64,000 nucleotides of DNA, from positions 21,702,302 through 21,766,301 of the forward strand of contig NC_045143.1 of NCBI RefSeq assembly GCF_008831285.2. Reading direction: 5' to 3'. Origin of the DNA: Nymphaea colorata (Eukaryota > Streptophyta > Magnoliopsida > Nymphaeales > Nymphaeaceae). A program made the position numbers and the translations under genes. Under the pieces are notes generated by a model, which was not told the origin of the DNA, did not search any database, and was given only the letters and a program-made list of their open reading frames with translations. Positions 1-12,455 of the stretch are shown here, one piece after another (position 1 is the stretch's first letter; the number at the start of each line of letters is the position of its first letter).

Positions 1-382
1 GTTAAAGGCGTTGAGACATGGTTATACCCCGTACCAGCAGGCAGATTCTTTTCTCTTGCAATTTTTCTAATATCCAAATCTAAAATTTTCGGCTTCACGC
101 TACTCCCCATTCAACGGAAGGGAGAAAATAGATGGCATGCCTGGTGGGACCCATTATAGTTCATCTAAGGATTTTTTAGGTCATGTACAAGTCATTTTAA
201 CATTGCTAGACATCAATTGCATGCAAACCCTTCATGACCATACCTACCGGCATCATGCATATTGTATTGCAGAGGAAGAAGGCGGAGAACAAGAGAAACT
301 TCTAGTTGGGTGTCGCCGGATCAAGTTACTAAGAAAAAGTGGCACCATACTCTCAGGAGTAACAACTTGATGGTATTTGGAG
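1..382. other. Non-coding stretch before first TIR element
   Basis: Only short open frames occur here, with no recognisable domain. No RNA gene or promoter is evident. The stretch ends in the 8-bp target duplication of the adjacent element. Confidence 0.4.
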
Positions 383-1340
383 CAATGTTGTAAAAGGCAG
401 TTAGGTGAGGCGACATGTTCAGCCTCTCATGAAGCGAGGGGAGGTGAGGCCTTAGTTGAAGCGTAGCTTCACAGACAAGTTTGTGAATTATATAATATTT
501 ATAAAAATAACATCAAAACTGAAAAAATGACTACAATAGTAACCATATCAATAAAAACTAATATACAATATATGCAAACTAAAATAATTTGCAAATCCAA
601 ACAAATACAATGTCATAACATACATAGTGCAAAGAGTGCTTGCATAATTGGTGTAGAAGCATGACCTGTCCTAAACAGGTCATAGAACTATCATTGAAAA
701 ACAAATAACCAAAACTAGGAAAACAAAAATTCAGATGATAATATCAATTAAGAGAATAAGTAAATAACAAGTATTGGTGGACAATAATATAAGCATATTG
801 ATATGTGTATATGTACAAAAATTAAAAAAGTAACTAATTTGTGTAATTATCAAGTGATATTTAACAAAGTTCAAATGATTTTTGTAGGCGATTGGCCAAT
901 TGTATCTTCATCATTTTCTTATTCTGTAATGGATGACAATTCGTCATCATTTTAACCGTCCATATGTTGAATAAGTTCATCTTCCTCTTCAGTTGCTTCA
1001 TCATCAAAACTCTCACGTTGTAAATCTTCTATTATTGTTTCACCTTCATATAAAAACAATAATACAAAACAAAATATAATAGTAAGTAAAGAAAAAAACA
1101 ATGTTCTTATCTTTATTTCAAAAATTACAAACATATAGCATTACTTTTTTCAACACTTTCCCTGAGGTGTATGCCTCAAGCATGGAGCATACCATGGATG
1201 GGGGCAGACACCTTTATTAAATGAGGTGCATGCTTCAGGGATGCATGCACCTCAAGGCCCTGCCTCAAGGCATTTTTTGTAAAAAATGCTTTGACTCGCG
1301 TTTTTTATTTTGTGTGAGGCACACGCTTCTTACAACATTG
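383..1340. mobile_element. Non-autonomous hAT-like TIR element, 958 bp
   Basis: The sequence starts CAATGTTGTAAAAGGC and its last 16 bases, reverse-complemented, read CAATGTTGTAAGAAGC, a 14/16 terminal inverted repeat. It is flanked by ATTTGGAG (375-382) and ATTTGGGG (1341-1348), a 7/8 match of 8 bp. An 8-bp duplication is the length made by hAT transposases (family knowledge). The ends are rich in GAGGC/GCCTC-type motifs that can fold on each other. The interior is AT-rich with no transposase. The inference is an old non-autonomous hAT derivative; the superfamily is assigned from the duplication length only. Confidence 0.7.
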
Positions 1341-1348
1341 ATTTGGGG

Positions 1349-2062
1349 GTAACATGGAAAAGCATTTCAAAGTAGAGAGACAGACGCTTTCTTTTGCAAC
1401 TTTGCCTTCTATTTTCCTGTTGAGTAATTTTTGAAGTTCTTCTTTCTTCTTGATGCAACGTAGATGATTACCTCCACAGTTCTCAACTACTTCATACTCT
1501 TTACCACCATAGTTCACCCAGTATGACAAGGCAACTTTAATGAACTAAAAGTCTACCTGCAGTGCTCACCAAGTATGCTGTAGAACCAATATCATCCTAT
1601 TAGGAAGAAAGCATCAAGCATTTTCATGATACAACAGAACCAAGATCAACCTATTAGGAAGAAGCCATCGAACAGGCTCATGTTACAACAAAACCATTAT
1701 CATCTTATAAACTTTTAAATAGGCTTATTCTGTCTCTCTCTCTCCCCCAACACAACCCGATTTTGTTGAGCTTCTTTTTGTTATGGTGGATGCGTACATG
1801 AAGCTACATATGTACTTGCTTCTATGGATACTCTACACACGCACTTGGCTTTGTATTTAACGTTGAAGCTCTTCTGAATACTTATGTAAATGTTTTATCA
1901 CTGATGGGAATATGTATGTGTTTTATCTACTGTTGTATACTTTATAGTGAAATTCTCATATATATCCAATGAGTATGGTTCGAACATTTATGAATTGTGC
2001 ATAGATGTTGATTAAAACATTTGATACTGTTTATATTTACAGTATCCAATGGAGTAGAGTAG
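1349..2062. other. Non-coding stretch
   Basis: AT-rich sequence with a CT-rich tract near 1733-1748. The local ORF on the minus strand (1305-1529) overlaps the end of the TIR element and has no recognisable domain. Nothing else is evident. Confidence 0.35.
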
Positions 2063-2143
2063 GTGCAGTGGAGTAGCTTTCATACAGGTATTGGCGATAA
2101 TGATTCTGGTGGTTTTAGTTCTCATTCTGATTTCTTTGCAGAA

Positions 2144-2385
2144 TGGATGAAAATACATCTAGACAGACTACAGGGGAGCATGGCACCACATTCTCATCAA
2201 CGTCTTTGCAATCTCAATCGCAAAATCAAGCTGGTTTTGTTCAAGGGAGAACACAGCAAACTGATGCAATCAATGATGGCCTGCAGTCATCTTCATCTTC
2301 TGTCTTTGATAGCTCTTTTGTTCTAGATCCCCAAGAGGAGGTCGTTGAGATGGACCTAAATGGTGAAACTACTGATTTGTTGTGA
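2144..2385 (+). other. Exon-like coding island, unidentified (gene fragment?)
   Basis: A good acceptor-like tract (TTTCTTTGCAG) ends at 2141. It is followed by an 80-residue open frame starting MDENTSRQTTGEHG, rich in Ser and Gln, with an acidic end (DPQEEVVEMDLNGETTDLL) and a TGA stop. The composition looks like the disordered C-terminus of a nuclear protein rather than random translation, but I do not recognise the family. No matching upstream exons could be assembled. It may be a last exon of a gene extending left of the window, a captured gene fragment, or chance. Confidence 0.25.
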
Positions 2386-2499
2386 AGTATAACAAGGCCA
2401 AGCGATGCACTAAGTTGGTGATGCAATGTGTTGCTAAGCAATGCATAGTGAAGCTTAAGTTTCATGGCAAAAATAATCTAACATATTATATCAACAAAA

Positions 2500-3420
2500 A
2501 TCATGTCAGAAATTAAAAACAAGAGCAAAAAAACCATTTTTTTTCTGGCGCCAAAATCAGACATGAAGGATGGCACTGTTTTGCTATTTGCGAGAAAGTT
2601 TCATCAGTTGTTATCAACAATTATACATAAAAGTTTGTAAAATATTTAATTCCTTATAAGTACTGCGGATGAAAAAAAACATTACTTTGGTTTATTTAAA
2701 CAACATACCTATGAGAGCACCGGTTTGGTCAAATGGTTATACGTTCAATAAATTCACTAAACTCTATGATTTTTATCCAACATTTATTAACTTATACTAT
2801 TTCATTCAACATACAACCTTCAATAAATTAACACTTATCACTTTTATCTAATTCTACCATGTAGCTGAGAAAAAAATTAAACAAAAACAATGTGAAATAG
2901 AAAAATGAAAAAAAAGTACAAGCATTAATTGCAAAACAGAGGTAGAGGGAGAGATAGACATGAGCTATAGGTAGGCACTGGAGGTGCACATTTCATGCGT
3001 TGAGTTGTGTGATTCAAATAACAGTGGTGGTTATGTTATGGGTTCAGGTAATATAGCGGTGGTAAATCGCCGTTATAGGTTTATAGCTGTGAAATTTCTA
3101 CTGGTGCTAGAGAACACCGGTATAAATAACTGGTATAAGTATATATGCCTGCGAACTACCTCATCGTTAGAGATCTATACCAGGTCTAACCGTTGCCGGT
3201 ATTGGACTGTCCCAGATGCGTTCATCACCTGTATAGGTTATTATGATTAAAGAATGGCACAAACATAATTTGTACCCCAAAAGAATACATTTATAGGCTC
3301 TAGTAAATATTTCCATGCCTTTCAACAAAAAATATGTCTTAGGCAATGTGTTCCTTCTGCATCCACGCACTAAGGGGGAACAGAACTCAGCCACGTGATG
3401 CAATGGTCAGCTGTTGACAG
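2500..3420. repeat. Diverged repeat, copy A
   Basis: This stretch aligns with 14960-15660 and partly with 5940-6470. Shared landmarks are a GCGGATGAAAAAAAA-like stretch (2665 and about 15090), ATTAAAACAAAAACA-type sequence (2875), and GCACTAAGGGG ahead of CAGCCACG/TG (3367; 6431). The central part carries several short copies of ACCGGTAT/ACTGGTAT and AGCGGTG motifs. No transposase is visible. Mobile-element identity is inferred from copy number only. Confidence 0.5.
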
Positions 3421-4133
3421 ATTGTCGTACCATGCTAATTAGAGATGATGGTGGCGAGGGCTGTCTATTTTCTGTGGAAAGGTTGCAAGAGTTGAAGGTA
3501 TGTAGAGAAGTTGCTCAAAAGAATCAGAGTCTGAAGTCAATTTGATTCACTCGACAAGAGATTTTCTTGTATATATACAATGACGGGAGGAAGGTATTCA
3601 TACTCCACCTTGTATACTGCATCATTTGTTATGTATAAAGAATCTCACCTTATAAAAGAACCTCTAGAGGATGATTTGAAAAGTTTTTGAATATCAATTT
3701 ATTTTTAGTAATGTTTCTCGTAACAAAAGGCTTGGATGCCCAAGATTGTTTTGTACATAGTTCTAGTTATTGTACTGCAAACATGATCATGCCTTAGTGT
3801 ACGGAATAGCACTTGAGCATATTTAGGAAGAGGTTGCCAACAAACAAATGATTAGTGGTCCAACCTAGGAGTTGGGTTTTCTTTCTACTCTATGTTTTTT
3901 CTTTTGACATCCATGTCATTGAATACAACAATGTTATTTCAATTCAAAACCAAGCTGATACCATTAGTAGTATGATGCTGTAATAAATGACAGTTTGTCA
4001 TTGAGAAGAACCCCAGATGGTACATCAGCATAAGATGTGATTCTTTTGCAACGAACGAATAATGCAGTATATGGGGCGGAGTATGAATACCTTCCTACCA
4101 TCATTGAATCGAACTCATCAATCCATGCACCAC

Positions 4134-4186
<53 letters not shown>

Positions 4187-5939
4187 GTTGCTAGACAATT
4201 TTGACCAGAAAAGTAATTAATGAGACCGATTAGGTTTGATGCATTTTTCTTCTGAAAAGTTACAAGTAACCATTTATATTTATACAATTACCTAAAGGCA
4301 GATGCCCCACTGTTTTTAACTATGAAAAAGACAATTTTACCCTAATAAGAAGAAAATACCTGAATAGAAAGATTTTTATGGGCGACATCTTTTTGACAAT
4401 TTCTTCGATATTTTCTTCTATTTTATAAGTATCAATATAATAAAAAAAAGGCCCAGGGAGAGTGTATGTACAAAGTGTGATTTTTTTCATTTTTTTCAAA
4501 GAAATTGATCAAGGTTTTAATTTTTTTCTTTAATTAATGAAGCAGGTGTTTGTCAATCATTTTATTATGTCAAACAACTTTTCAATCTTTTTAACACCCT
4601 TCATCATACAAAGAAATTCATCTATTTGAAAAACCCTGAAAATTCTTGTCAATCGATAATGTGAATGATGATTATATATGTGGTATATTTCAAATAAACT
4701 GAGATAGGAATTGGAGCCGTTTATTTTTCTTTGTTATCTCATTTGTCCATTCTTTTTGCACCAAAGTTCTTACCTTTTCTGAAGGCACTGGAGCTACATC
4801 TCATGTGCTTCCATGCCTTTTTGGTTTTGAAACCTTGAAAAATTGACAGATTCCCTTTATTAGGGACATAAGATTTGTCACCAAAAAAAGGATAATGGTA
4901 ACCTCACCTAACCTATAGTAATAAAAATACATGTCCTACTGAGACTTGTAACTTGCTATGCTCTTTAGTAGCAGGCCCTGACTCACCCTCCTCTAAAAGG
5001 CTGATTCATTCAGACCAACATGAGGGTCCAACCACATTGCATTTCCAGGATCCACCGAGAGTGAATTTTTTTAAGGTCATCAGTCTTGAAGTTCCTCAGT
5101 AGAGATATGATAAAAAAAAATCAGTCTTCCATAACCTTTCATTAGTCCTAGGTACTTCTGAAACTCAGTTCCTTAATTGTGGGACGGGCACTTTAAAAGG
5201 ATGTAATATTTTCTATAACAAGTCAATATTTCCCTATAAACAAGACTTATTTCATTGAAAAGTTGTAATTTGTAAAGGAACAGTTTCATAGTTGATTATT
5301 TTTATATTAACTTGGAGAAGTAGCCTTAAATGACATTATATTTTTCAGTCTACATTAAAATTGTGAAACAAACAGTTCTAAAGAAACTTCTTCAGTATTT
5401 CCTATGGACTTCTTGCTTCCATTTGCATGTGCACTGCACCTTATGTTTGCCTGTGTGACTGGTTGAGTTTCAGTTTGGGACTGCATTCTAGGATCAAGAG
5501 GTTGGAAAGGCTGAGCCGGTGGAAACATTCAGTTTTTACCTTCTAGTTAGCAGCTTTTCATTTCACATCCATTATTTCTTATATTTTCTTCCACAAGATC
5601 TTTCCTTTCTGATCTTTCGGCTGATAATAGTGTAGGGCCAAGGGTAGGATGGGCCTTCTGGTCACTTGCTCAAATTGAGTCATTAGAAAACAAGTCCTGA
5701 AATTTTTTGGGTTATTCAATTGCTTTGAATTTCTTGAGAATAGTACTTGCCATGAATTTAAAAAAGACACACTCTCAAATAATGTCGTCTTCCAACAAAT
5801 TGGATTTTGAACTGGATTTTTGGCCATCTCAATTAATGTCCAAAACATGTACATCTATATGTGATTAAGGTACATTGTTTGTTAGATGTAACATTAGACT
5901 GTTTGTGCGGCTGCAGATGTCCTGATGAGTATCAGAAAC
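3421..5939. other. Non-coding stretch with a microsatellite
   Basis: About 2.5 kb of AT-rich sequence with no gene seen on either strand. It includes the (AC)n microsatellite at 4137-4179. The 91-codon minus-strand frame at 5579-5854 has no recognisable domain. Confidence 0.35.
4137..4179. repeat. (AC)n microsatellite
   Basis: An uninterrupted AC dinucleotide run of about 21 units, followed by ATATATAT. Confidence 0.97.
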
Positions 5940-7230
5940 ATGGTAAATTTGACATGGTTTAATTCGACATACAACCTTGGTTAAACCTTAAATGTTGTTG
6001 AGAAAAAAGTAAATTAAAACAAAAACATAGCTAACATGAAATATGAAAATAGAAAAAATGCAAGTGTCAATCACAAAACGGAGAGGGGGAGGGGACACTT
6101 TTGTAAGAGGCTGCTGAAGCGGGCGGTTGCGTGCTTGCTTAAAATAATAGTGGTAATATGTGCTTCTTTCTTTGGTACTGGTTACGACACGATTTACCAG
6201 TGGAAAAAACAACCGTTGAAGTTTTAAAGCGGTGAAGACATATATGGGTGTTAACATTTAACAATGACCAGTATATATACGATTTAACGGCGACAAAAAT
6301 CCCCCGTAAGGCATACATACCAGCCATAAAAATCACCGGTATGGATAAATATCCACAACTTTCTCCAAGCAAGTTCCAGTTCCAGTCAATTAAAGATATG
6401 TCTCGCGGGATCTATTCCTTACAAGTCAATGCACTAAGGGGAAAGAAAAAACAGCCACATGTTGAAGGACATCGTTGGAAAGATGAAATCTGCCCTGAAA
6501 AATAAAGTATTATGTTGCTTTCACTGTTACAATTTCCCTCCATCAAAAGGTGTATCTATACATCAAAAAATCATGGCGATTGCCAACCAAAAAAAAGAAA
6601 CCAATTTCACCTTTCATGATGTTCCCAGCTTTCATACAATGAAGAACAAAATGATATTCTTCCTTTGGTGCTTTTAATATCCGCCTTCGGATTAGTTTTA
6701 CTTGTTGGCTAATTCTTTGGCTTATTTTTACAGTTTGACTAATTCTAGTGTTTTATTTCTATCCAAGTATCAGACTTAAAATTAATTTTAGTTAACCAAC
6801 GAAAAACATACTCAGTTTTTGTGTTTGCAGTTTTCAATGAACATGGAATGATCTTTTGGTTCTATGTTCTAGTTCCTTAATTTTTATGTGCGAGATTTTT
6901 CCACAAAAATCTTCGCCTTAGAGGCAAAATTCCATAATCAATCCTGCATGTTGCCACATCAAGAACCCCGAGATACTTTTTTACATATATATCTCGCTTT
7001 CAGTCATTGACATTTTTGAAACTGTACTCTTCAACTTGGTTCACTTAATAGCTCATGTTGGTTGTAAGATCCAGAATACCTGTTACATATATATAGCTAT
7101 TAGTGAGTTACATCTTTCTACTTAAACTCATCCCCACAATCTTGATCTATATAATTTGGAGTTTGTACGGAAGCCATTAATTAGCAATTTTTCCTTTTTA
7201 GTTTTATTTTCTTGATTATATTTTCAATTT

Positions 7231-7344
7231 GAAGGGATAATTTCATCATTTGGGTGACTAATATTTTTTAGTGCTTTGGCCTTCTTTCAGGCGGTGAGTA
7301 AGATCCTGCTCACCTGAAGGGATAATTTTGTCATTTGGGTGATT
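7231..7344. repeat. 85-bp-period imperfect direct repeat
   Basis: GAAGGGATAATTT followed by TCATTTGGGTGA occurs at 7231 and again at 7316. The homologous place in copy C (about 16433) has a single occurrence, so about 85 bp were gained in copy B. Confidence 0.7.
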
Positions 7345-8206
7345 ACTTCAATACTTTTGACGAGATCAAGCATCTGTTTGAAAAACAGAAGGAAAAGTTG
7401 GGTGGACATTTGGTGTTTCTCAAAAAGAGTTATCTCTTATTTTTCTCATTTAGTTTGTGGAGCAGTGTCTCTTAACATTGAAAACATTGTTGGTTTGGAT
7501 TTTTAGATTTAAATACATTGACGTCGTTCGTAGTGATTGGGAAAACATATATACGTTACTTTTTTACAGTTCAATTAAAAAAATTATGTGTTAAACTGTT
7601 TTTAAATCCAATGTACGGGGACTTTGTGTAGTGGGAAAACATATATACACATGCAGCTACAATCTATAATGCAATTGTTACGTTACAAAGAATTTTATCA
7701 TGAAGGAGCACGATTTGTAATGCAGCGACAGCTGCATGTATAAGAGATTCTGAACATCACCTTTACCTTACTCTGCACAACTAAAATCTTTCTTGGTTAG
7801 GTCTTGAAATTATTTTTTTACAAAGTGCAAGTCAACCAGACCCCTATTGAAACCCAAAAGGTTGTAGGATAATAATTGAAAAAATAAAAGGGTCTTCACT
7901 AGAATTGTGTACAAAACAATGGGTCAACATCAAATTTCCCAAGACAAGTATAAGTGGATTTTTGTCGACTTCTTTTCTGTTTCCTTCTCCCATTTTATCT
8001 CTCCTCACTCTCTTGAATCTTGTTCATCACCTTCTATTTGTAAGGGCTTTATGTTGAGCAACAAAAAGTCCCCAGCCATCTATGGCAATCGGTGAGCGCA
8101 CCGGAGCTTGAGCAGCAGCAGTAAAACCCAACAACAACAAGTATTATTTTTTCTTTCTCTCACCCCCTCAAGTTTCTTCTACGTTTCTTCCCTTGAGGGT
8201 GTTCTG

Positions 8207-8453
8207 CTATGTCACTAGTGCGTGGGGTATGGGTGCGGCTGCTGCTGCCTGTGTGATACAACTCAAAAAATTGCGGTGCGGCGAGGGTATTTATTATTAT
8301 TATTAATTTATTATTATAATATATTAATAATATCAAATTTGATAAAAAAACTGAAAACAAAATTGAAATCAATAAGGTGCGGGCTGGGTGCGAATCTGGG
8401 TCGCAGACGCGACGCGGGTGCATCATCAGGGTTGCCGCACCCAGGTGACATAG
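8207..8453. mobile_element. CTATGTCAC-family MITE, copy 1 (hAT-like)
   Basis: The element begins CTATGTCAC and ends GTGACATAG, a perfect 9-bp inverted repeat. It is flanked by GTGTTCTG (8199-8206) and GTGTTCTA (8454-8461); shifting the boundary one base inward gives a perfect 8-bp GGTGTTCT duplication (8198-8205 and 8453-8460). The ends are GC-rich with GGTGCGG-type words and the centre is AT-rich (TTATTATTATT). There is no coding capacity. The homologous position in repeat copy C (about 17273-17295) reads straight through without it, which is the empty site. Confidence 0.85.
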
Positions 8454-8790
8454 GTGTTCTATGGCAAAATCAGGCCCCTCATTTTTTGTTCTTTTTTTTA
8501 ACTGTTTTCTCCTTTCTCGTTTTTTTACTGACGTAGAATATGCCCAATTTTTTTTTTCTTTGGTTGCTCATGCTGCACACTACAGGGGCTGGGGCTCATT
8601 ATCAACTGACCCCACCTGATGACAAAGAATAGCAGATTTGGCCGAAGAAGAGATTCGGTGCTATGGGGTTCCTTGGTGAAATAACAGTGAACCTTTTTTT
8701 TATTGATTTGTGCCATTTTTCTTTTCTGTTGTTCAGGAGCGAGCAAGTAGGTCTCTGTAGTCGGTGAGCATGCAGTATTACAAGCCACTG

Positions 8791-11515
8791 CGAGCTTCTA
8801 ATTGAGCCCTATTTTATTTGCTTACACAATTGAAGGATTTGTTTTAAGACATAGGTCAAATAAAATAGTGTTTACAACTATGTGATAAACTCTTAGAAAA
8901 ATTAAAAGCAATAATATCATTTTATGGATTGGTTTTACGATAACATGTGCTTAATAAAAGGCAATAAGCAGTTAGACAAAATAGATTCTAATAATGCAAA
9001 TGCAATATGCATTTTATGATATCCTAAAATAAATTTGGGTTTACAAGAATGCGATAAGAACAAAAAATCTTGCGATAACACAACCACATGATTTATTCTA
9101 TGATAGACACAAGTAATATCATGCTTATAAGTAGGAAAAAGCACTCAGAAAAATTAAATGCAACAATGATACTATATGAACTGGTTTTACGATAAAAAGA
9201 CATTTACAAAGAGGTCATAAATAGTAAAACAAACCACATCGCAATAAAGAAACTATAGGATTCGTTTTATTATTCATTCAAATAAAATCTTGTCTACAAA
9301 AAGAGTTTCTATCGTCAAATTTACGTGTTAAACGGAGAGGTGGGCATGAGTATGTTAACCATCATCCATATTAAGATACTATGCATAACGTCACATATGT
9401 ATATTTCATGATGGTCACAACAGAATATCTTATTGCATTTCAGAACCCAGTTTTGATATACTATCTAAACAAGACATAGTGTCTCAACTGCAGGCATGTA
9501 CAAATACAATTCATGCTGGCACACTGTCACTACAATATTTTTGTTTATGCCCCACGAGCAATACTTTAGGATGAGAATCGTAGCAATAACCTCTAATTTG
9601 GTCAGGACAATGAATGAGTTTCCCCACCCAAGCCATTTGCATATTTTGTGTGAACCACAGTTGTGCGATTACCTTTTCCACCTTTTATCTCTCTCTTTCT
9701 CCCCTCAAACCCACCCGTTAAGTTGCAGAAGCCTAATGTAAATCTAGGATTTCCCCATTCTTTTAACCAACAAAAGATTGAATGCATGACAAAACAGAGA
9801 GGGTTGGAATGATTGTGCTTTGCTCCTCTTCGTCTCGCTGCGGCGTCTTTCTTTTTACTAGCGCCTTCTAGTACTCCAGAAAGGTTAGTTGGATATGCAG
9901 TTGGAAAGTTCCTGTTTTCTATAACCACATCAATTGGAGGCTTCAGATTCTTGTTTGGACATAATGTCTTAAAAAGGCAGATTATGTCGGTTGGATTTCT
10001 CTCGTGCTACCCTCGTATGTGTTGATTGCTCTTCCATATCAACTTCCTTCTTGCCTTTTAGGGTCTTAGACCAAATCGCCTCTCTCTCTGCCTCTATATT
10101 ATCTCTCTCTTTCTCTCACTCCCGATCCATCATGGTTTCCACCGGTGAGTACTCACTACAACAAATGTTGGAAACTGGAATTAGGATCAGCCATTAGGAT
10201 CTGTTTGTAGATCCTTTCCTAAATCTCAACGTAAAAAAGATGTGTTACTTGTGACAATAAAGCCCATCCCTCGCCCCCTTTCTGGTGAAAATCCACCTTC
10301 CGCTCATCCCTGTGGCCTTTGCCATTGCAGCATGCACTGATGTCAAGCATCCATCACAATCGACCGATTGTCGCTGACAGAAGAGGTGAAGAAGAAGAAA
10401 AGTTCCTCAACTCTGTCATTGCTTCCCAAATTTTTCTGCTTCAACAAAAAATCCATGATTCACCTGCTTTGTTGCCCGTTTTCTGGCATTTCCTTGCTCC
10501 AGTTTGCTGGTTGCTCACCTCGCCATTGTCATGTTGTTGTTCATCTCCTCTGCTTGCAGCAATCACCGAATTGCTGGTTCGCTCGGATCGAATAGGAGTT
10601 TGGTTTTCGAATATTTGTCGAAAATAAGAGAAAATATATGGTTAATAAAAATTTCAAGAAATATTAAAAACTAATTAGAATCTGTCCAGTCTCACTCTTA
10701 AATTGGCTATGAAATGTAATCTGCTTGCAGTCGGCTCAATTGGATGAGCATGAGAATTAGGGGATGCACAGGTGACCAACTCTTGGTAGAAGACAAAGGA
10801 AGAGCTTGAGAAATCTGGCCGCATATTAACGGGGATATGGGCTTTTTCTTTGAAATTTTTGTTTAAGGTGGCCGCATGTTAGTTGTTTTCTTTTGTGGAT
10901 TAATGTCTTTGTTTCACTTTGACCCTCACATTTTGCCAACATATTCATTAGCTCCAGCATTAATTCTGTGGATTAATGTCTGGATTTCTCATGTTTTGTT
11001 GACTTGCTTGATTGTCACATGTGACAGAAGGAACGTAGGGTTTCCTTCATCTTTTCAGTTGTTCCAATTGTGGTTTTTTTTTTGTGTATTTTTTGTTGCC
11101 TTTGCTGAGAATGTAGAATCTCATGTTTGGATGATGTGACTAACGTGGATTGGTTCCTTCTCCTTTTGTTTTATCAGGCTTGGGTTCAAGATACAGGAGT
11201 TAGGAAGATGAGGTATTCTGGTTCTTCGCTTCTTTTTCTACTTTTGATTGTTTAGGATTTGGTAGTTTCCATGGGCATGGGCACATCAGCTTTTGTATCT
11301 TCCCCATTTTTATAAGACTTTTTGGGAAGCAATTGTAAATATGGTATAGAGATGGTTGGTTGACATTCATTTGACATGCAATTTCCATATCTTGCAATAA
11401 ATTTAGTTGTTCAAATGTGAAGCTTCCGCCCCCTCCCTCCTTCCTCTCTCTCCTTTCATTTGATCTTTTTCTACCAAACAATGCCAACCAGAATTACCCA
11501 ACGCCTTTTTATCAT
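8791..11515. other. Non-coding stretch
   Basis: No gene can be supported. A CT-rich leader-like tract followed by ATGGTTTCCACC and a GTGAGT donor-like site (10080-10150) resembles a plant first exon, but I could not connect it to later exons. The frames at 9602-9928 (minus) and 10319-10627 (plus) are low-complexity or unrecognised. Confidence 0.3.
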
Positions 11516-11763
11516 AAATTAAACTCCGCTCTGTGCTCTCATTCAAACACAGAACACTATACTTGCACTTTCAGTGGGACCTGAGTTATGCCAAACTGAA
11601 AATCTTGAATTTCTTTTTAAGGATTAATGCACTTGAAGAGAAATACATCAGTCTTTATTGAATATAATTTTTTTATTATATTTTTTGCACATAGGCCCTC
11701 ATTTGATTAAGGTTACTGCAATCTTTAGGTGTGATTGAGATAGTACACATGCATGTTTGCTCC
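11516..11763. repeat. Local direct duplication, left copy (248 bp)
   Basis: This matches 12208-12455 in direct orientation with scattered substitutions and small indels. Both copies run from AAATTAAACTCC to TTTGCTCC, and both contain TCATTCAAACACAGAACAC. The offset is 692 bp. Non-coding. Confidence 0.85.
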
Positions 11764-12207
11764 AGTCATTACCACCGAACCTGTCCACAGCCACAGGTGC
11801 TGAATGGTTACACTCAATTCGGGTATTGACCAAGGCTTAACCGTTCCATACAATTCACTTAGGCTACAGTGATTGGTTATCCAACACCCCATCCTTTTTT
11901 TTTCATGCTCTTTCCCCACCAATAGAAAGGAATCTGAGGAGACAATAGACTGATTATCAAGCTTTTACTCTTTTTAGTTATTATGTAGCTTCTATATCCC
12001 CACTTCTATTAATGAGAATATTCTTTGCTGTGCATGTATCTGTTCTACATTTCTATTTTCAAATTTTCCCTTCCTGAAGACCAAGATCAATTTAGGCTGT
12101 GCCCAGAATTTGGCCACAGCCTTTCATATTTATATTTTCATTTTAACGAGTTCAGAAGAATTCTAATCTAAGTTAAAGATTAAACTTGAATCCTTAATTT
12201 ATGGTAA

Positions 12208-12455
12208 AAATTAAACTCCATTTGGCGCTCTCATTCAAACACAGAACACTATATTTTGCACTTTCAGTGGGACCTGATCATGTCAAACTGAAAATCTTAA
12301 ATTTCTTTTAAGGATTAATGCACTAGAAGAGAAGTACGTTAGTCTTTATTGGAATATAATTTTTTATGATTATTTTTAGCACCTAGGCCCTGTTTTGATT
12401 AAGGTTACTACAATCTTCAGGTGTGATTGAGATACTACACACACGTGTTTGCTCC
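12208..12455. repeat. Local direct duplication, right copy (248 bp)
   Basis: The partner of 11516-11763, same orientation. Together with the sequence between them it suggests a roughly 0.7-kb tandem duplication whose remaining part has diverged, or two copies of one small element. Confidence 0.85.

Larger units (their letters stand above)
5940..8790. repeat. Diverged direct duplication, copy B
   Basis: Homologous in the same orientation to 15175-17610, about 9.1-9.2 kb away. Landmarks common to both are TTTGACATGGTTTAATT (about 5949 and 15186), CTTCGGATTAGTTTTAC (about 6684 and 15912), GTGTACAAAACAA (7907 and 16979), and a short conserved frame after each of the last two. Copy B has two extra segments relative to C: the 247-bp TIR element at 8207-8453 and an 85-bp segment at 7231-7315. 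No conserved long reading frame exists, so it looks non-coding or badly decayed. Confidence 0.7.

Noticed and set aside
10080-10150. First exon of a plus-strand gene (CT-rich leader, ATGGTTTCCACC, GTGAGT)
   Set aside because: Candidate downstream exons at 11179 and 12893 could not be joined in frame with it or with 14401 without stops or forced splice choices.
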